The translations under genes were made by a program, and so were the position numbers. The notes under the pieces are model-generated. The model saw only the letters and a list, made by a program, of their open reading frames with translations, was not told the DNA's origin and did no database searches. From Bacillota bacterium (GTDB taxonomy: Bacteria > Bacillota > Clostridia > Acetivibrionales > DSM-1351), in NCBI GenBank assembly GCA_023426005.1, contig JAFABO010000011.1, forward strand, positions 1-25,977: a DNA stretch of 25,977 nt, read 5' to 3'. Shown piece after piece: positions 15,743 through 23,225 of this stretch. Positions within the stretch are counted from its first letter, which is position 1. Each line of letters begins with the position of its first letter.

Positions 15743-16021
15743 ATGAATAAAATTAATAAAGCTATCAAGAGCATCAGGTCGCTGGAGTGCCCGACAGGCG
15801 AATTGGAAAACAGGCTTGCCGGAATACTTGTGGAATATGGGGTCGCCGGCAGAACCCAAATCAATATTGACCGGGAAAAAATTCTGGATACCGGTGAGGC
15901 CCAGGCTTATAAAGTTGGAATTGCAGATAAGGGTCAGCCTTTGATTGTAATGGCCCAATCAGGTTATGATGACTATGTGGCCAGGGTTGTCGATGTTTAC
16001 ATCGGACAATATACGCTTTAG
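15743..16021 (+). CDS. Hypothetical 92-aa protein
   Basis: Family not recognised. It is a small soluble protein with an N-terminal basic helix (MNKINKAIKSIRSL), a central helix (ELENRLAGILVEYGV) and a C-terminal beta-rich part ending VVDVYIGQYTL. There are no membrane segments or metal motifs. The ATG at 15743 follows GGAGG at 15731-15735, a good ribosome-binding site; an in-frame TTG at 15716 has none. It is transcribed away from arcA and converges on the methyltransferase gene 13 bp away. Codon use and the clean translation signal support a real gene. Confidence 0.65.
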   Translation: MNKINKAIKSIRSLECPTGELENRLAGILVEYGVAGRTQINIDREKILDTGEAQAYKVGIADKGQPLIVMAQSGYDDYVARVVDVYIGQYTL

Positions 16022-16034
16022 ATGTTGCAAACCG

Positions 16035-16772
16035 CTAGTACCCTTTTACCGCCGATATGAGCAGCATCATGGGCCGACGCAGTTCATCCGCCATTCCGGG
16101 AACCGAATAAAGCAGGTGCTCCGCAGGTTTTGGCTCAATCACCCCTGTTATTTCAAAACCTGTCCGGATAAGGCCGTTTAAATATGTGGCCAGGGTTTTA
16201 TGATACTTTATTACTTCCTCTCCCAAAAAGTCAGCATTTCGGCTCCCTTCGGTGAAGTATTGGTCTACAGGCCAGTGAAGACGGCTGCCTTGATTGTCAT
16301 AATACCAGTCCTGTTTCCCCTCTGCGGTAAATATGGGATGTTCCACAGAGAATACAAACTTTCCGCCATTTACAAGGCATTTGTTTATTCTGGCGGAAAT
16401 ATCTTCAAACGACTGGACATAATGTAATGCCAGCGAGCTTATAACAGCATCAAAGGAATTGTCAGCAAAGTCAATATCCTCAATGGGCATACAGATATAC
16501 CTGATATCTCCGGATTTTGTTTTGTTCCTTGCTTCCTCCAGCATCTTTTGTGAAATATCAATACCTACTGCTGATTTTGCTCCATGCTCAACAGCAAATC
16601 GGCAATGCCATCCAAAACCGCAGCCCAAATCCAGAACTCTCTTGCCTTGGAAGTCAGGCAGCATTTTTTTCAGCTCATGCCATTCTCCTGCAGATTCGAG
16701 TCCATTCCTGGAACGCTCCATATTACTGTATTTTTCAAAAAAAGTATTGTCATCGTATTTATTCTGCTTCAT
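16035..16772 (-). CDS. Class I SAM-dependent methyltransferase
   Basis: A 245-aa cytosolic methyltransferase of the UbiE/Methyltransf_11 type. Motif I is VLDLGCGFGWH (46-56), the acidic end of strand beta-2 is D72 in AVGIDIS, motif II lies around FDAVISSLALHYV, and later FVFSVEHPIFT is typical of this group. Substrate cannot be predicted; related proteins act on small molecules. GGAGG precedes the ATG. It is the last gene of a likely operon with the YkgJ-like gene (39-bp gap) and the LUD gene. It ends 13 bp from the convergent 92-aa gene without a visible terminator. Confidence 0.9.
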   Translation of the reverse strand: MKQNKYDDNTFFEKYSNMERSRNGLESAGEWHELKKMLPDFQGKRVLDLGCGFGWHCRFAVEHGAKSAVGIDISQKMLEEARNKTKSGDIRYICMPIEDIDFADNSFDAVISSLALHYVQSFEDISARINKCLVNGGKFVFSVEHPIFTAEGKQDWYYDNQGSRLHWPVDQYFTEGSRNADFLGEEVIKYHKTLATYLNGLIRTGFEITGVIEPKPAEHLLYSVPGMADELRRPMMLLISAVKGY

Positions 16773-16811
16773 ATTTTATACCCTCCGGGTCACGAAATAC
16801 CAGTTTCAAGC

Positions 16812-17318
16812 CTATTTTGACCGTAAAAACCTTTTATATTCCTCCAAAACACCAGATAGCAGACATAAATAGCTCTTTATATCATTATCCTTCATAAGGA
16901 GATGAAAAACCTTGCTAATATTCCTTTTAAACATTAAATCTATTTTAACCTCAGGGAATCCCATTAAAAGAGGACATATATATCTTGCTCTGGGGTCTTC
17001 TATTACAGTCAACCTGCCGTTTTTATCCTGATACGGTATATACGGAAAAATCCTGCACGCCAGGGGTCTGAGCTTGCGGTTGCAGGTTCCGTCGCAAACA
17101 GCAAAAAGAACATTGGTATGTAAAAGCTTTTCCTCCCGTATTGTCAAAAAGCCTCCGTGCCTGTCAAACATAAGCTCCTCACCCGGAAACAGATACATTC
17201 CCTCATCGTTGTCCCCGGAACAGCACTTGCTGCCGCAAAGGAGGCCACAATCAAACTTTAAAGGAGTTGAGTCCTCCAGCATCCTGTATGCCTTTCTATA
17301 TAAAACCTTCTTATTCAT
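16812..17318 (-). CDS. YkgJ family cysteine cluster protein
   Basis: A 168-aa protein with the CxxC-type cluster of the YkgJ/UPF0153 family, thought to bind zinc or an iron-sulfur centre. Cysteines are C24, C28, C32 and C33 in FDCGLLCGSKCC, then C75, C79, C88 in RPLACRIFPY (84-93) and C115. The RPL-CR-FPY segment is the family hallmark. Function is unknown. AGAGG precedes the ATG with 8-nt spacing. It lies 53 bp downstream of the LUD-domain gene and 39 bp upstream of the methyltransferase, all on the same strand. Confidence 0.85.
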   Translation of the reverse strand: MNKKVLYRKAYRMLEDSTPLKFDCGLLCGSKCCSGDNDEGMYLFPGEELMFDRHGGFLTIREEKLLHTNVLFAVCDGTCNRKLRPLACRIFPYIPYQDKNGRLTVIEDPRARYICPLLMGFPEVKIDLMFKRNISKVFHLLMKDNDIKSYLCLLSGVLEEYKRFLRSK

Positions 17319-17371
17319 AAAATATTCCTCTCAAATGTACAATGAACATCTGCTGCAGTCCTTAAGGCCAT

Positions 17372-18013
17372 TTAATACCCTAGATGCTTGCCCACTATGA
17401 TAACCTTGATTCTGTCTCTGTTGAACTGCCTTCTTATAACTACAAAATCGTTGCAGATTCTATCCTTACTATTACAGTCAGTACAGTATCCCAGGCTTGT
17501 GCAGGGTGTATCCTTGTCCAGCCTCCTGGCATCTATAGGGGCAGAATAATTGCGTACCCGCTTTTCTGCCTCTTCCAGGTTATTCACTATCTTATTTATG
17601 CCAGCAACAATTATAACCCGTTCGGGACCGTACAGCATGGCTGCCACTCTGCTGCCGTTTCCGTCAATATTGTACAATTCACCCTTTTCAGTGACAGCAT
17701 TGGTGCTGCACATAAATACGTCTGCAGAAAAATTTTTCCTGTACAGCTCTTTCTTTTCTTCACCTGTCATACCGGCTCTGTATTTATCTAAAAAATTGTA
17801 CTTCCCGCTTCTCAGGAACTCTATTACACCCGTTTCGAACAGTGTCATCGAATCTCCTACACCAACTGTGGAATTCAGCGGTATAAGATCCTGAAGCGTT
17901 TCAATCAGCCTTGTTTCATCTTCCACATAAGAACCGCCGATATTGTGTTTTGCCAAACCTTCCAGCGTTCTTTCCACTTTCTTTTCCATAAACCAGGAAA
18001 CACTTTTATCCAT
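17372..18013 (-). CDS. LUD-domain (DUF162, LutC/YkgG-like) protein
   Basis: A 213-aa protein of the LUD family related to LutC of the lactate-utilisation complex. Recognisable parts are VGVGDSMTLFETGV near residue 60-75, MCSTNAVTEKGELYNIDGNGSRVAAMLYGPERVIIVAGINKIV in the centre (LUD core), and a C-terminal Cys cluster CTSLGYCTDC-C that could hold an Fe-S centre or zinc. Stand-alone clostridial members are common without lutA or lutB, as here, so a role in lactate oxidation should not be assumed. The start at 18013 follows GAGAGG with 8-nt spacing; a GTG at 18052 would add 13 residues without a ribosome-binding site. It is probably first in the operon with the YkgJ-like and methyltransferase genes. 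Confidence 0.87.
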   Translation of the reverse strand: MDKSVSWFMEKKVERTLEGLAKHNIGGSYVEDETRLIETLQDLIPLNSTVGVGDSMTLFETGVIEFLRSGKYNFLDKYRAGMTGEEKKELYRKNFSADVFMCSTNAVTEKGELYNIDGNGSRVAAMLYGPERVIIVAGINKIVNNLEEAEKRVRNYSAPIDARRLDKDTPCTSLGYCTDCNSKDRICNDFVVIRRQFNRDRIKVIIVGKHLGY

Positions 18014-18106
18014 TATACTATCCTCTCCCTCTGCAGCCAGCATTCTTTTCACAAATATATATTATACTAAAGTTATGGGATGGAGGCTATCCTCCTTAAT
18101 AATTTA

Positions 18107-18148
18107 TAAGACCCTTTAACAAATATTTAAATCGTTTAAAGGGTCTTA
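18107..18148 (-). terminator. Terminator behind the Gre-like gene
   Basis: TAAGACCCTTTAA (18107-18119) and TTAAAGGGTCTTA (18136-18148) form a perfect 13-bp stem with a 16-nt loop. The minus-strand tail is AT-rich (TAAATTATT) rather than a pure T-run. A further GGAGG-CTAT-CCTCC hairpin lies at 18082-18095. Confidence 0.7.
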
Positions 18149-18180
18149 CAGGAAGTGTTTTTCTGTATTCTGATACCGGC

Positions 18181-18624
18181 TTATCTCAATTTTATTGATT
18201 TAATTCTATATCGATATACACCTGAAGGTGTATTAACGGAAACAACAGCCCCTTCTTTTCTGCATAACAAGGCTTTTCCCATAGGAGATAGTATAGTTAT
18301 ACAATTACCCTCGGTGCGGCCGGACTCCGGGATAACAATCTTATAACTATAGGTTTCTTGTTCCTCAATATCTTCTATCTCCACTTCACTGTTCAAGCAT
18401 ACAAACGGAAAGTCATTGTTTGTTTCGTCTGTTAGTGCTACATTTTTAACAACTGTATCTACAGCACTTAAATAATCGTCTAAGAGTTCCTCAAATTCTT
18501 TCCTTTGTTTGTTGAACTCAGGAAAGTATAGATCAACAATTTGCGTTCTCCTTTCCTCAAAATCTACTAAATGAGCGAGCAATTTTTCATATGCAGGCGT
18601 ATTTAGCTTAAGCTTTTCTGTCAC
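18181..18624 (-). CDS. GreA/GreB family transcription elongation factor-like protein
   Basis: A 147-aa protein whose C-terminal half (about 75-147) is the FKBP-like domain of Gre factors: TYSYKIVIPESGRTEG, ITILSPMGKALL (109-120) and VSVNTPSGVYRYRIKSIK. The N-terminal half (1-70) is helical and rich in Glu/Asp, and would be the coiled coil entering the RNA polymerase secondary channel, but it does not closely match the GreA N-terminus. It could be a genuine cleavage factor or a Gre-like homologue with a changed tip, as in Gfh or Rnk proteins. The start is GTG at 18624 behind GGAGG with good spacing. It is expressed from a promoter that reads first through a strong terminator hairpin, suggesting attenuation. 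Confidence 0.78.
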   Translation of the reverse strand: MTEKLKLNTPAYEKLLAHLVDFEERRTQIVDLYFPEFNKQRKEFEELLDDYLSAVDTVVKNVALTDETNNDFPFVCLNSEVEIEDIEEQETYSYKIVIPESGRTEGNCITILSPMGKALLCRKEGAVVSVNTPSGVYRYRIKSIKLR

Positions 18625-18668
18625 AAAATCTCCTCCATTTCAACAAGTAATTAAATGGTACCCCTCCT

Positions 18669-18715
18669 AAAAAAAAACATATGGCACTTTGCCCAAAAAG
18701 GCAAAGCACCATATG
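18669..18715 (-). terminator. Strong intrinsic terminator, also leader attenuator of the Gre-like gene
   Basis: CATATGGCACTTTGCC (18678-18693), loop CAAAAA and GGCAAAGCACCATATG (18700-18715) pair over 14 of 16 positions with a 2x2 internal loop. They are followed on the minus strand by nine T residues (18677-18669). It terminates the aminotransferase transcript. It also starts at about +1 of the transcript from the promoter at 18720-18748, 45 nt before the Gre-like gene. Confidence 0.92.
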
Positions 18716-18719
18716 TAAT

Positions 18720-18748
18720 ATGATACCATATTTGTTGCACCATGTCAA
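18720..18748 (-). promoter_or_regulatory. Promoter firing into the attenuator hairpin
   Basis: TTGACA (18743-18748), 17 bp and TATCAT (18720-18725) on the minus strand match 11 of 12 consensus bases. The predicted start site falls at 18713-18714, the 5' base of the hairpin. Confidence 0.7.
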
Positions 18749-18800
18749 AATCAGTATGTGCGTATTTTTTTATAGCCAAATAAATATTTAATATGGCTTT

Positions 18801-20054
18801 TTATAAATATCTGAGAGCATATGCAAAAGCATCTATCTCACTGAAAGTATTATACATCCCCAGGCTGATTCTTACGATTCCTACAGGCTTTCCATTCGTG
18901 TATCTTTTATATGCCTCCTGCGGACTGACACCTAATAAAGCCTGGACATATATGTCTGAGCCTAATGTACCTGCCCCCACTTCTATTCCATGTTCAAAAC
19001 TTAAATATTGGGCAACATTCGTATGATATACTCCTTCAACATTAAAAGCAATAACCGGTATGTTTATATAATTTGAGTTCTGCGCATACATTCTTACCCC
19101 GGGAATAGTTTTCATTTGGTCTGCTGCGTAATAGTACAGTTTTCTTTCATATTCTGCGATATTCTCCAGACCTGTATTTTTTAAGAATTTAAGTGCCTCA
19201 CCCATTGCCAAAACTCCGAAGAGATCAGGATATCCCGCTTCAAACCGTCTTGGAGGATTCAAAAATATGATTTTTTCACGGCTAATAAATTTCGTAGTTC
19301 CCGCACCATCCAAATAGGGCAAATATTTATTAAAAAAATCCTTGGGCCCAATTAAAGCACCTCCGTCAAATGGTGTATAGCATTTATGCGCACTAAAAAC
19401 TATAAAATCTATATGTTCATCATTATCATGGGGCTTCATGCTAAAAGGAAGATGTTGAATCAATTGGACGGCATCAACCAATATTTTTGCCCCATATTTA
19501 TGTGTTAATCTTGCAATTTCATAAATTGGAGGTGTAATTCCTGATACATTACTTGCCCCCGTTACTGCTACCAATTTTACTTTATTCATGTAAACATTAA
19601 GCTTATTTTCAAGATCGTTTAAATCAATATCTCCCTCTTTTGTTACATCTACTAAAGCCGTATTAAATTTGCATTTGTAAGGCAAATAATTTGCCATATG
19701 CTCCATAGCCGTTGTTATAATCACTTGTTCGGGATTTTCCTGATAAAATAAATCACTTAATAAATTTATTGCTTCTGTCGAATTTTTTGCATAGATAACC
19801 GTATCTTTGCCCGGATCCGCTCCCATATAGTCAAGGATAATATTTCTTACACCTTCATACTTTATAGTATTTCTCTCACCTAAAGGACCCGGAGCATCCA
19901 GATAAGTAAGAAAGGGGATATTTGCGTTTGCCTTATTCACCACCGGTCTTAGAGCTAATGCCGTTGCAGCATTGTTAAAATATATTCTTTTGGTTATTTT
20001 ACCGCTGATAGTCGTGACAGGAACATTTGCACCTTCAATAAAATTATAAAGCAT
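18801..20054 (-). CDS. Class V aminotransferase (cysteine-desulfurase-like PLP enzyme)
   Basis: A 417-aa PLP-dependent enzyme of fold type I. The cofactor lysine is K224 in FVFSAHKCYTP, with D194 in ILVDAVQ stacking the pyridine nitrogen, TEAINLL near the N-terminus and the MEHMANYLPY segment where desulfurases have MEHHSN. The C-terminal loop GIEVGAGTLGSD lacks the catalytic cysteine of SufS/IscS enzymes, so sulfur transfer is unlikely; an isopenicillin-epimerase-like, lyase or transaminase role fits better. The start at 20054 follows AAGGA with 7-nt spacing; the frame continues to a GTG at 20111 without a ribosome-binding site. It lies in the AT-rich accessory block and ends in a strong terminator. 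Confidence 0.85.
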   Translation of the reverse strand: MLYNFIEGANVPVTTISGKITKRIYFNNAATALALRPVVNKANANIPFLTYLDAPGPLGERNTIKYEGVRNIILDYMGADPGKDTVIYAKNSTEAINLLSDLFYQENPEQVIITTAMEHMANYLPYKCKFNTALVDVTKEGDIDLNDLENKLNVYMNKVKLVAVTGASNVSGITPPIYEIARLTHKYGAKILVDAVQLIQHLPFSMKPHDNDEHIDFIVFSAHKCYTPFDGGALIGPKDFFNKYLPYLDGAGTTKFISREKIIFLNPPRRFEAGYPDLFGVLAMGEALKFLKNTGLENIAEYERKLYYYAADQMKTIPGVRMYAQNSNYINIPVIAFNVEGVYHTNVAQYLSFEHGIEVGAGTLGSDIYVQALLGVSPQEAYKRYTNGKPVGIVRISLGMYNTFSEIDAFAYALRYL

Positions 20055-20177
20055 TATTCTTTCCTTCACAATTTTTAAAAAAGCTCTACTTATATCTATA
20101 TTGTTCTGCACAATAAAAGAACTGTTTTAAGTAATTATTTAGTTAATATTGGATTTGCCGTATTAGGCAGTTACATT

Positions 20178-20207
20178 AATATATGGGATAACATACCGCT
20201 AATTCAA
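20178..20207 (-). promoter_or_regulatory. Possible promoter for the aminotransferase gene
   Basis: TTGAAT (20202-20207), 18 bp and TATATT (20178-20183) on the minus strand, about 125 bp before the start. Confidence 0.4.
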
Positions 20208-20239
20208 GACATTTATATAAAATTAGCTCATTGTAAAGT

Positions 20240-21073
20240 CTATACCTTTTTCAAAAACTCATCAAAATATTCATAGAACTCTTCTTTGTTTCCTAAATGA
20301 ACATTGTGGTCAGGATGTGACATTTCACGGGTAATGCAATTTGGAATTAATAATTGCATTTTAATTAAATCTTTATCTGTTACTGCTTTATGGCCACTTG
20401 CCCTGATTAACAATGTTAAACATTTAATGTCTGGTAATAAATAAAACCAATCTTCATTATGCGCCATGCCAACAGCCATAGCTTCAGAACTGAACATCAT
20501 CTGATATCCTTCAACTGTTTCTACTAAACTATTCATAAAATATTGATATTCTAAATCTGAATCTGTAGCTTGCTTAATAAAATTTATTGCTTCATTTAGT
20601 GTAGCAAATGGTAAGGGCCAATCTTTTGTTAAAGGGTCAATAAGTTGACTTTTTTCCAGCACTAAATTGTTTTGCTCTGTGGGCCCTGCCGCCGATTTGT
20701 CAAGTATAGCTACTGCTTTTATGTACTTAGGATATACCGCTGCTAAATACCCAGCTACTGCTCCGCCCATAGAATGACCCACTAACATGACTGAATCTAT
20801 CTTTAAAAAATTTAGTAATTCAATGACGTCCCCAGCCATTTCTTCCGTCGTATATTCCGCCACAGGTTTACTGCTAAGCCCGTGTCCTCTTTGGTCGGGT
20901 GCGATAATTCTGTATTGTTTTCCATAGTGTTGTATAAAATCAGCCCATGTTTCTGCTCTTCCCCATCTACCATGGAGACAAAGGATAGTAAGTCCTTGAG
21001 TTTTTGTATCAAAATAAAACATGTCAATATTCTTTAACTTAGCGATGTTTCTATATATCCTGACTTTTTCCAT
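20240..21073 (-). CDS. Alpha/beta hydrolase
   Basis: A 277-aa single-domain alpha/beta hydrolase. The oxyanion loop is LCLHGRWG (31-38), followed by APDQRGHGLSS (58-68), the nucleophile elbow GHSMGG (99-104) with S101, an acidic residue around D233 and a C-terminal His (H256 or H259 in SHPDHNVHLG). The fold covers esterases, haloperoxidases, MhpC-type C-C hydrolases and lactonases; substrate is not predictable. No signal peptide. GGAGG lies 9 nt before the ATG, and a strong promoter is at 21094-21122. It sits just outside the putative rlmH cassettes, in AT-rich accessory sequence. Confidence 0.88.
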   Translation of the reverse strand: MEKVRIYRNIAKLKNIDMFYFDTKTQGLTILCLHGRWGRAETWADFIQHYGKQYRIIAPDQRGHGLSSKPVAEYTTEEMAGDVIELLNFLKIDSVMLVGHSMGGAVAGYLAAVYPKYIKAVAILDKSAAGPTEQNNLVLEKSQLIDPLTKDWPLPFATLNEAINFIKQATDSDLEYQYFMNSLVETVEGYQMMFSSEAMAVGMAHNEDWFYLLPDIKCLTLLIRASGHKAVTDKDLIKMQLLIPNCITREMSHPDHNVHLGNKEEFYEYFDEFLKKV

Positions 21074-21093
21074 GTTGGTTATCCTCCTGATCC

Positions 21094-21122
21094 ATCATAG
21101 TTTTATATCAAACTATTGTCAA
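21094..21122 (-). promoter_or_regulatory. Sigma-A promoter of the 277-aa hydrolase
   Basis: TTGACA (21117-21122), 17 bp and TATGAT (21094-21099) on the minus strand; the start codon follows about 20 bp later. Confidence 0.8.
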
Positions 21123-21240
21123 CATGTCGTTTTTATATTTACTTTTACTGCCTTTTTATCAATATTTCAGCTTGAATTTAAATCATGCCCTAAAATAAAT
21201 TATTCCAAACAATTAATACTTCAAAAGAGTATCACTATCA

Positions 21241-21279
21241 GCTACTTATGATACGTCTCACCGTATTACGTTACAACTA
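21241..21279 (-). repeat. Diverged third copy of the rlmH-end repeat (att-like site 3)
   Basis: Read on the minus strand this site aligns with 22486-22526 over about 38 bp with roughly 28 identities. It includes TAGTTGTAA-GTAATA (one mismatch in the middle) and then a core GTATCATAAGTAG in place of TTACCACAAATGAG. The core resembles the TATCATAAATGA of staphylococcal SCC attachment sites. It would be the distal boundary of cassette 2. Confidence 0.5.
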
Positions 21280-21390
21280 TTCCTTTCTATATATGGAATA
21301 AGGATACCGTACTGATACTATTGACATTTATTTTAATGGACAACAATACATAAGCCCTACTTGAAAATATAACTCAACTTCCATTTTTTA

Positions 21391-22374
21391 TTAGGCTTCA
21401 TGTACCTTTAATTTTTCAATTAAAATTCTTTGGAATTCCTCGGGTTCTTCAAATGGTATGCAATGTGCCGAGTTCTCAAACCAAATTATCTCCTTGTAAG
21501 GAGCGATCAATTTTTCACTATACTTCATCGCTATATCGTATGGTGTAGTAAAGTCATACCTTCCAAGCATAAAATAAATAGGCATATTTAATCTTGGTAC
21601 AAGCTCGAAAAGATTTAATCCCATAATTTCTTGCCACATCGTATTAAATGAAAAAGTACTTCCTTTTAAAAACTTAATTACATCCATCAAATTATATTCT
21701 TGTGATATCAGGAATTTAAGCATGAACCTTATCATACTTGTATTATGAAATCTTGCATTAAACTTGCTGGTCCATCGGCTTCTTACCTTTGTATCGCCAA
21801 TAATGTCTTTATATGGAGGTTTTCCAATCTCCTTAAGCTCCTTTTTAGCTCTCTTATTACTGGTTTTCCCAGCATATTTGTCCACATAGTCGTATGCTAA
21901 TCTTTCATTTTCTTTCATATCAACAGCTTGCCCTATCCCTACATACCCCTCAATCAGTTCAGGAAATTTATGAGAAACTAATACACCTAATATGCTTCCC
22001 CAAGAATGCCCCACCAGGAAAATTTTTTGTTTATTGTATATCTTTATGAGGTAATCAATTAACTCTTTTGTATCTTTAACAAATTTATCGACGACCATTG
22101 TCCCTTTAGATACATCTTTAGAATATGACAATCCCGCTCCTCTTTGATCCCAGTTGACTACAATAAAATGTTCTTCCAATAGAGCTTGATATTTCGTCGC
22201 AACGGCAATTTGAGCTGATCCAGGACCTCCATGTAAAATTAGTAAGATTGGATTATTCTTATTTTTACTCCTAATTAAAAGCCACTGGTCAATTCCACCA
22301 ATTTTTACTTTTTTAAGTTCAGACACACTATTTTTCGATCCAATTATAAGAGATGTTCTTCTCCAGAATAACAT
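21391..22374 (-). CDS. Alpha/beta hydrolase, proline iminopeptidase-like (peptidase S33)
   Basis: A 327-aa hydrolase. The S33 signatures are HGGPGS (48-53), NWDQRGAGLS (74-83) and the nucleophile motif GHSWGS (122-127) with S124. The catalytic Asp lies in LGRYDFTTP and the catalytic His in ENSAHCIPFEEP. This is the pattern of proline iminopeptidases and related tricorn-interacting peptidases, which release N-terminal residues from short peptides. There is no signal peptide. The start at 22374 is set by GGAGG five bases upstream; the frame can be extended to a TTG at 22440, but that TTG is itself the -35 element of the gene's promoter, which rules the extension out. It is the only gene of putative cassette 2. 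Confidence 0.88.
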   Translation of the reverse strand: MLFWRRTSLIIGSKNSVSELKKVKIGGIDQWLLIRSKNKNNPILLILHGGPGSAQIAVATKYQALLEEHFIVVNWDQRGAGLSYSKDVSKGTMVVDKFVKDTKELIDYLIKIYNKQKIFLVGHSWGSILGVLVSHKFPELIEGYVGIGQAVDMKENERLAYDYVDKYAGKTSNKRAKKELKEIGKPPYKDIIGDTKVRSRWTSKFNARFHNTSMIRFMLKFLISQEYNLMDVIKFLKGSTFSFNTMWQEIMGLNLFELVPRLNMPIYFMLGRYDFTTPYDIAMKYSEKLIAPYKEIIWFENSAHCIPFEEPEEFQRILIEKLKVHEA

Positions 22375-22411
22375 AAACTCCTCCGATTTCAAACAAATCC
22401 TTATGGGAATC

Positions 22412-22440
22412 AATATATTATTTAATTGTATTATTGTCAA
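22412..22440 (-). promoter_or_regulatory. Sigma-A promoter of the S33-like hydrolase
   Basis: TTGACA (22435-22440), 17 bp and TATATT (22412-22417) on the minus strand, just inside the cassette end. Confidence 0.8.
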
Positions 22441-22460
22441 TGTAATTCTAAAGAATAGAC

Positions 22461-22526
22461 TATATATCTATAATGTTCACATGTAAACTCATTTGTGGTA
22501 AGTCCCAACTTATTACTTTACAACTA
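22461..22526 (-). repeat. Second copy of the rlmH 3' end (att-like site 2)
   Basis: 22461-22502 repeats 23226-23273: TATATATCT, then (after a 6-7 bp gap) ATAATGTTCACATGTAAAC and TCATTTGTGGTA, with one single-base indel. On the minus strand it reads ACT-TAC-CAC-AAA-TGA, the last codons of rlmH, without the rest of the gene. The flank at 22503-22526 matches att-like site 3 instead of rlmH. Confidence 0.75.
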
Positions 22527-22589
22527 AACCAAAAAGTTTTTGAAATCAGAATAGCTTGTTAACTTTAGGGACACATACAGGTATCTCTA

Positions 22590-22612
22590 AATGTTTAAAC
22601 ATTGTATACAAT
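22590..22612. repeat. Two overlapping perfect palindromes in cassette 1
   Basis: AATGTTTAAACATT (22590-22603) and ATTGTATACAAT (22601-22612) are perfect 14-bp and 12-bp palindromes sharing three bases. They lie downstream of the immunity gene, in non-coding sequence. They could be protein-binding sites. Confidence 0.5.
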
Positions 22613-22691
22613 ATTACGGTAATCTTTCACGAGAAAACAAAAAGATCCTAACAGAAAAAATATATCTCCATTAAGACCTAATATAAAAACT

Positions 22692-23168
22692 TCATTTTTT
22701 GCTTTGTAAATGTTTTTCTATTACCTTCTTTGCTAAATTACTTTGGTTTGATGAGTCAATACCCAAAACTTCATATCTCCAAATAATCTGTTGCTCAAAT
22801 GGATCAATTTTAGATATATCACTATAACTATAATCAATTTTAAATTCTCCATTGTCTTTCATGAATAAAGTGAGGTTTGTCCATGGTTCTTGTTTATTTT
22901 TTATAAATTCATTTCTTAACTCTTTAAATATATTTTTTAACTCATCCCTTAAATCATCAAATTTGTCTTCATCGATTTCATAATTCTTCGGAATATCAAA
23001 ACTATATACTAATTTCTTTTTATCATTTGTATAGTAAAAAAAGTACATAGTATACATATAATCTGATAATTGAGTATATAAGTATATCTCACTCCAGTCA
23101 TCCGGCATTAAGTCATTCAATATACGCGATATATCTTCATATATCCTTTCCATTATGTCAGTATTCAT
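22692..23168 (-). CDS. YezG-type (DUF600) immunity protein, orphan
   Basis: A 158-aa acidic soluble protein of the YezG/DUF600 family, which neutralises LXG-type polymorphic toxins such as B. subtilis YeeF. Features that match are the N-terminal helix MERIYEDISRILNDLMPDDWSE, the beta-strand YMYTMYFFYYTND, the DELKNIFKELRNEF helix, the near-invariant NKQEPWTNLTL, and FKIDYSYSD followed by FEQQIIWRYEVLGI. It is recognised from memory of the family, without a search. No toxin gene is present, so it is an orphan antidote, as often seen in immunity-gene islands. A CGGAG ribosome-binding site precedes the ATG at 8 nt. TATAAT at 23208-23213 is the probable -10. It is the only gene of putative cassette 1. 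Confidence 0.82.
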   Translation of the reverse strand: MNTDIMERIYEDISRILNDLMPDDWSEIYLYTQLSDYMYTMYFFYYTNDKKKLVYSFDIPKNYEIDEDKFDDLRDELKNIFKELRNEFIKNKQEPWTNLTLFMKDNGEFKIDYSYSDISKIDPFEQQIIWRYEVLGIDSSNQSNLAKKVIEKHLQSKK

Positions 23169-23225
23169 TAGAATATCTCCGTCTCACAAATATTTGTCTT
23201 ATCATAGATTATACAATAAATTCTG

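Larger units (their letters stand above)
21248..22492. mobile_element. Putative rlmH-end cassette 2 (single-gene, no recombinase)
   Basis: This is the segment between att-like sites 2 and 3, about 1.24 kb. It carries one hydrolase gene with its own promoter. Its right end (22461-22490) shares sequence with the right end of cassette 1, and its left end (21249-21279) shares sequence with the left end of cassette 1. The boundaries are inferred from the repeats. No integrase, serine recombinase or transposase lies inside. Confidence 0.4.

Noticed and set aside
18717..18735. TATGATAC at the right edge of the accessory block, resembling att-like site 3
   Set aside because: Only eight bases match, and they are explained by the -10 element of the Gre-like gene promoter.
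20222..20243. Possible fourth att-like site after the 277-aa hydrolase (GACTT-ACAATGAGCT on the minus strand)
   Set aside because: The match to copies 1-3 is short and needs several gaps, and the conserved flanking blocks are absent.
22375..22440. Extended N-terminus of the S33-like hydrolase starting at TTG 22440
   Set aside because: That TTG is the first three bases of the TTGACA -35 element, and GGAGG with ideal spacing marks 22374 as the start.
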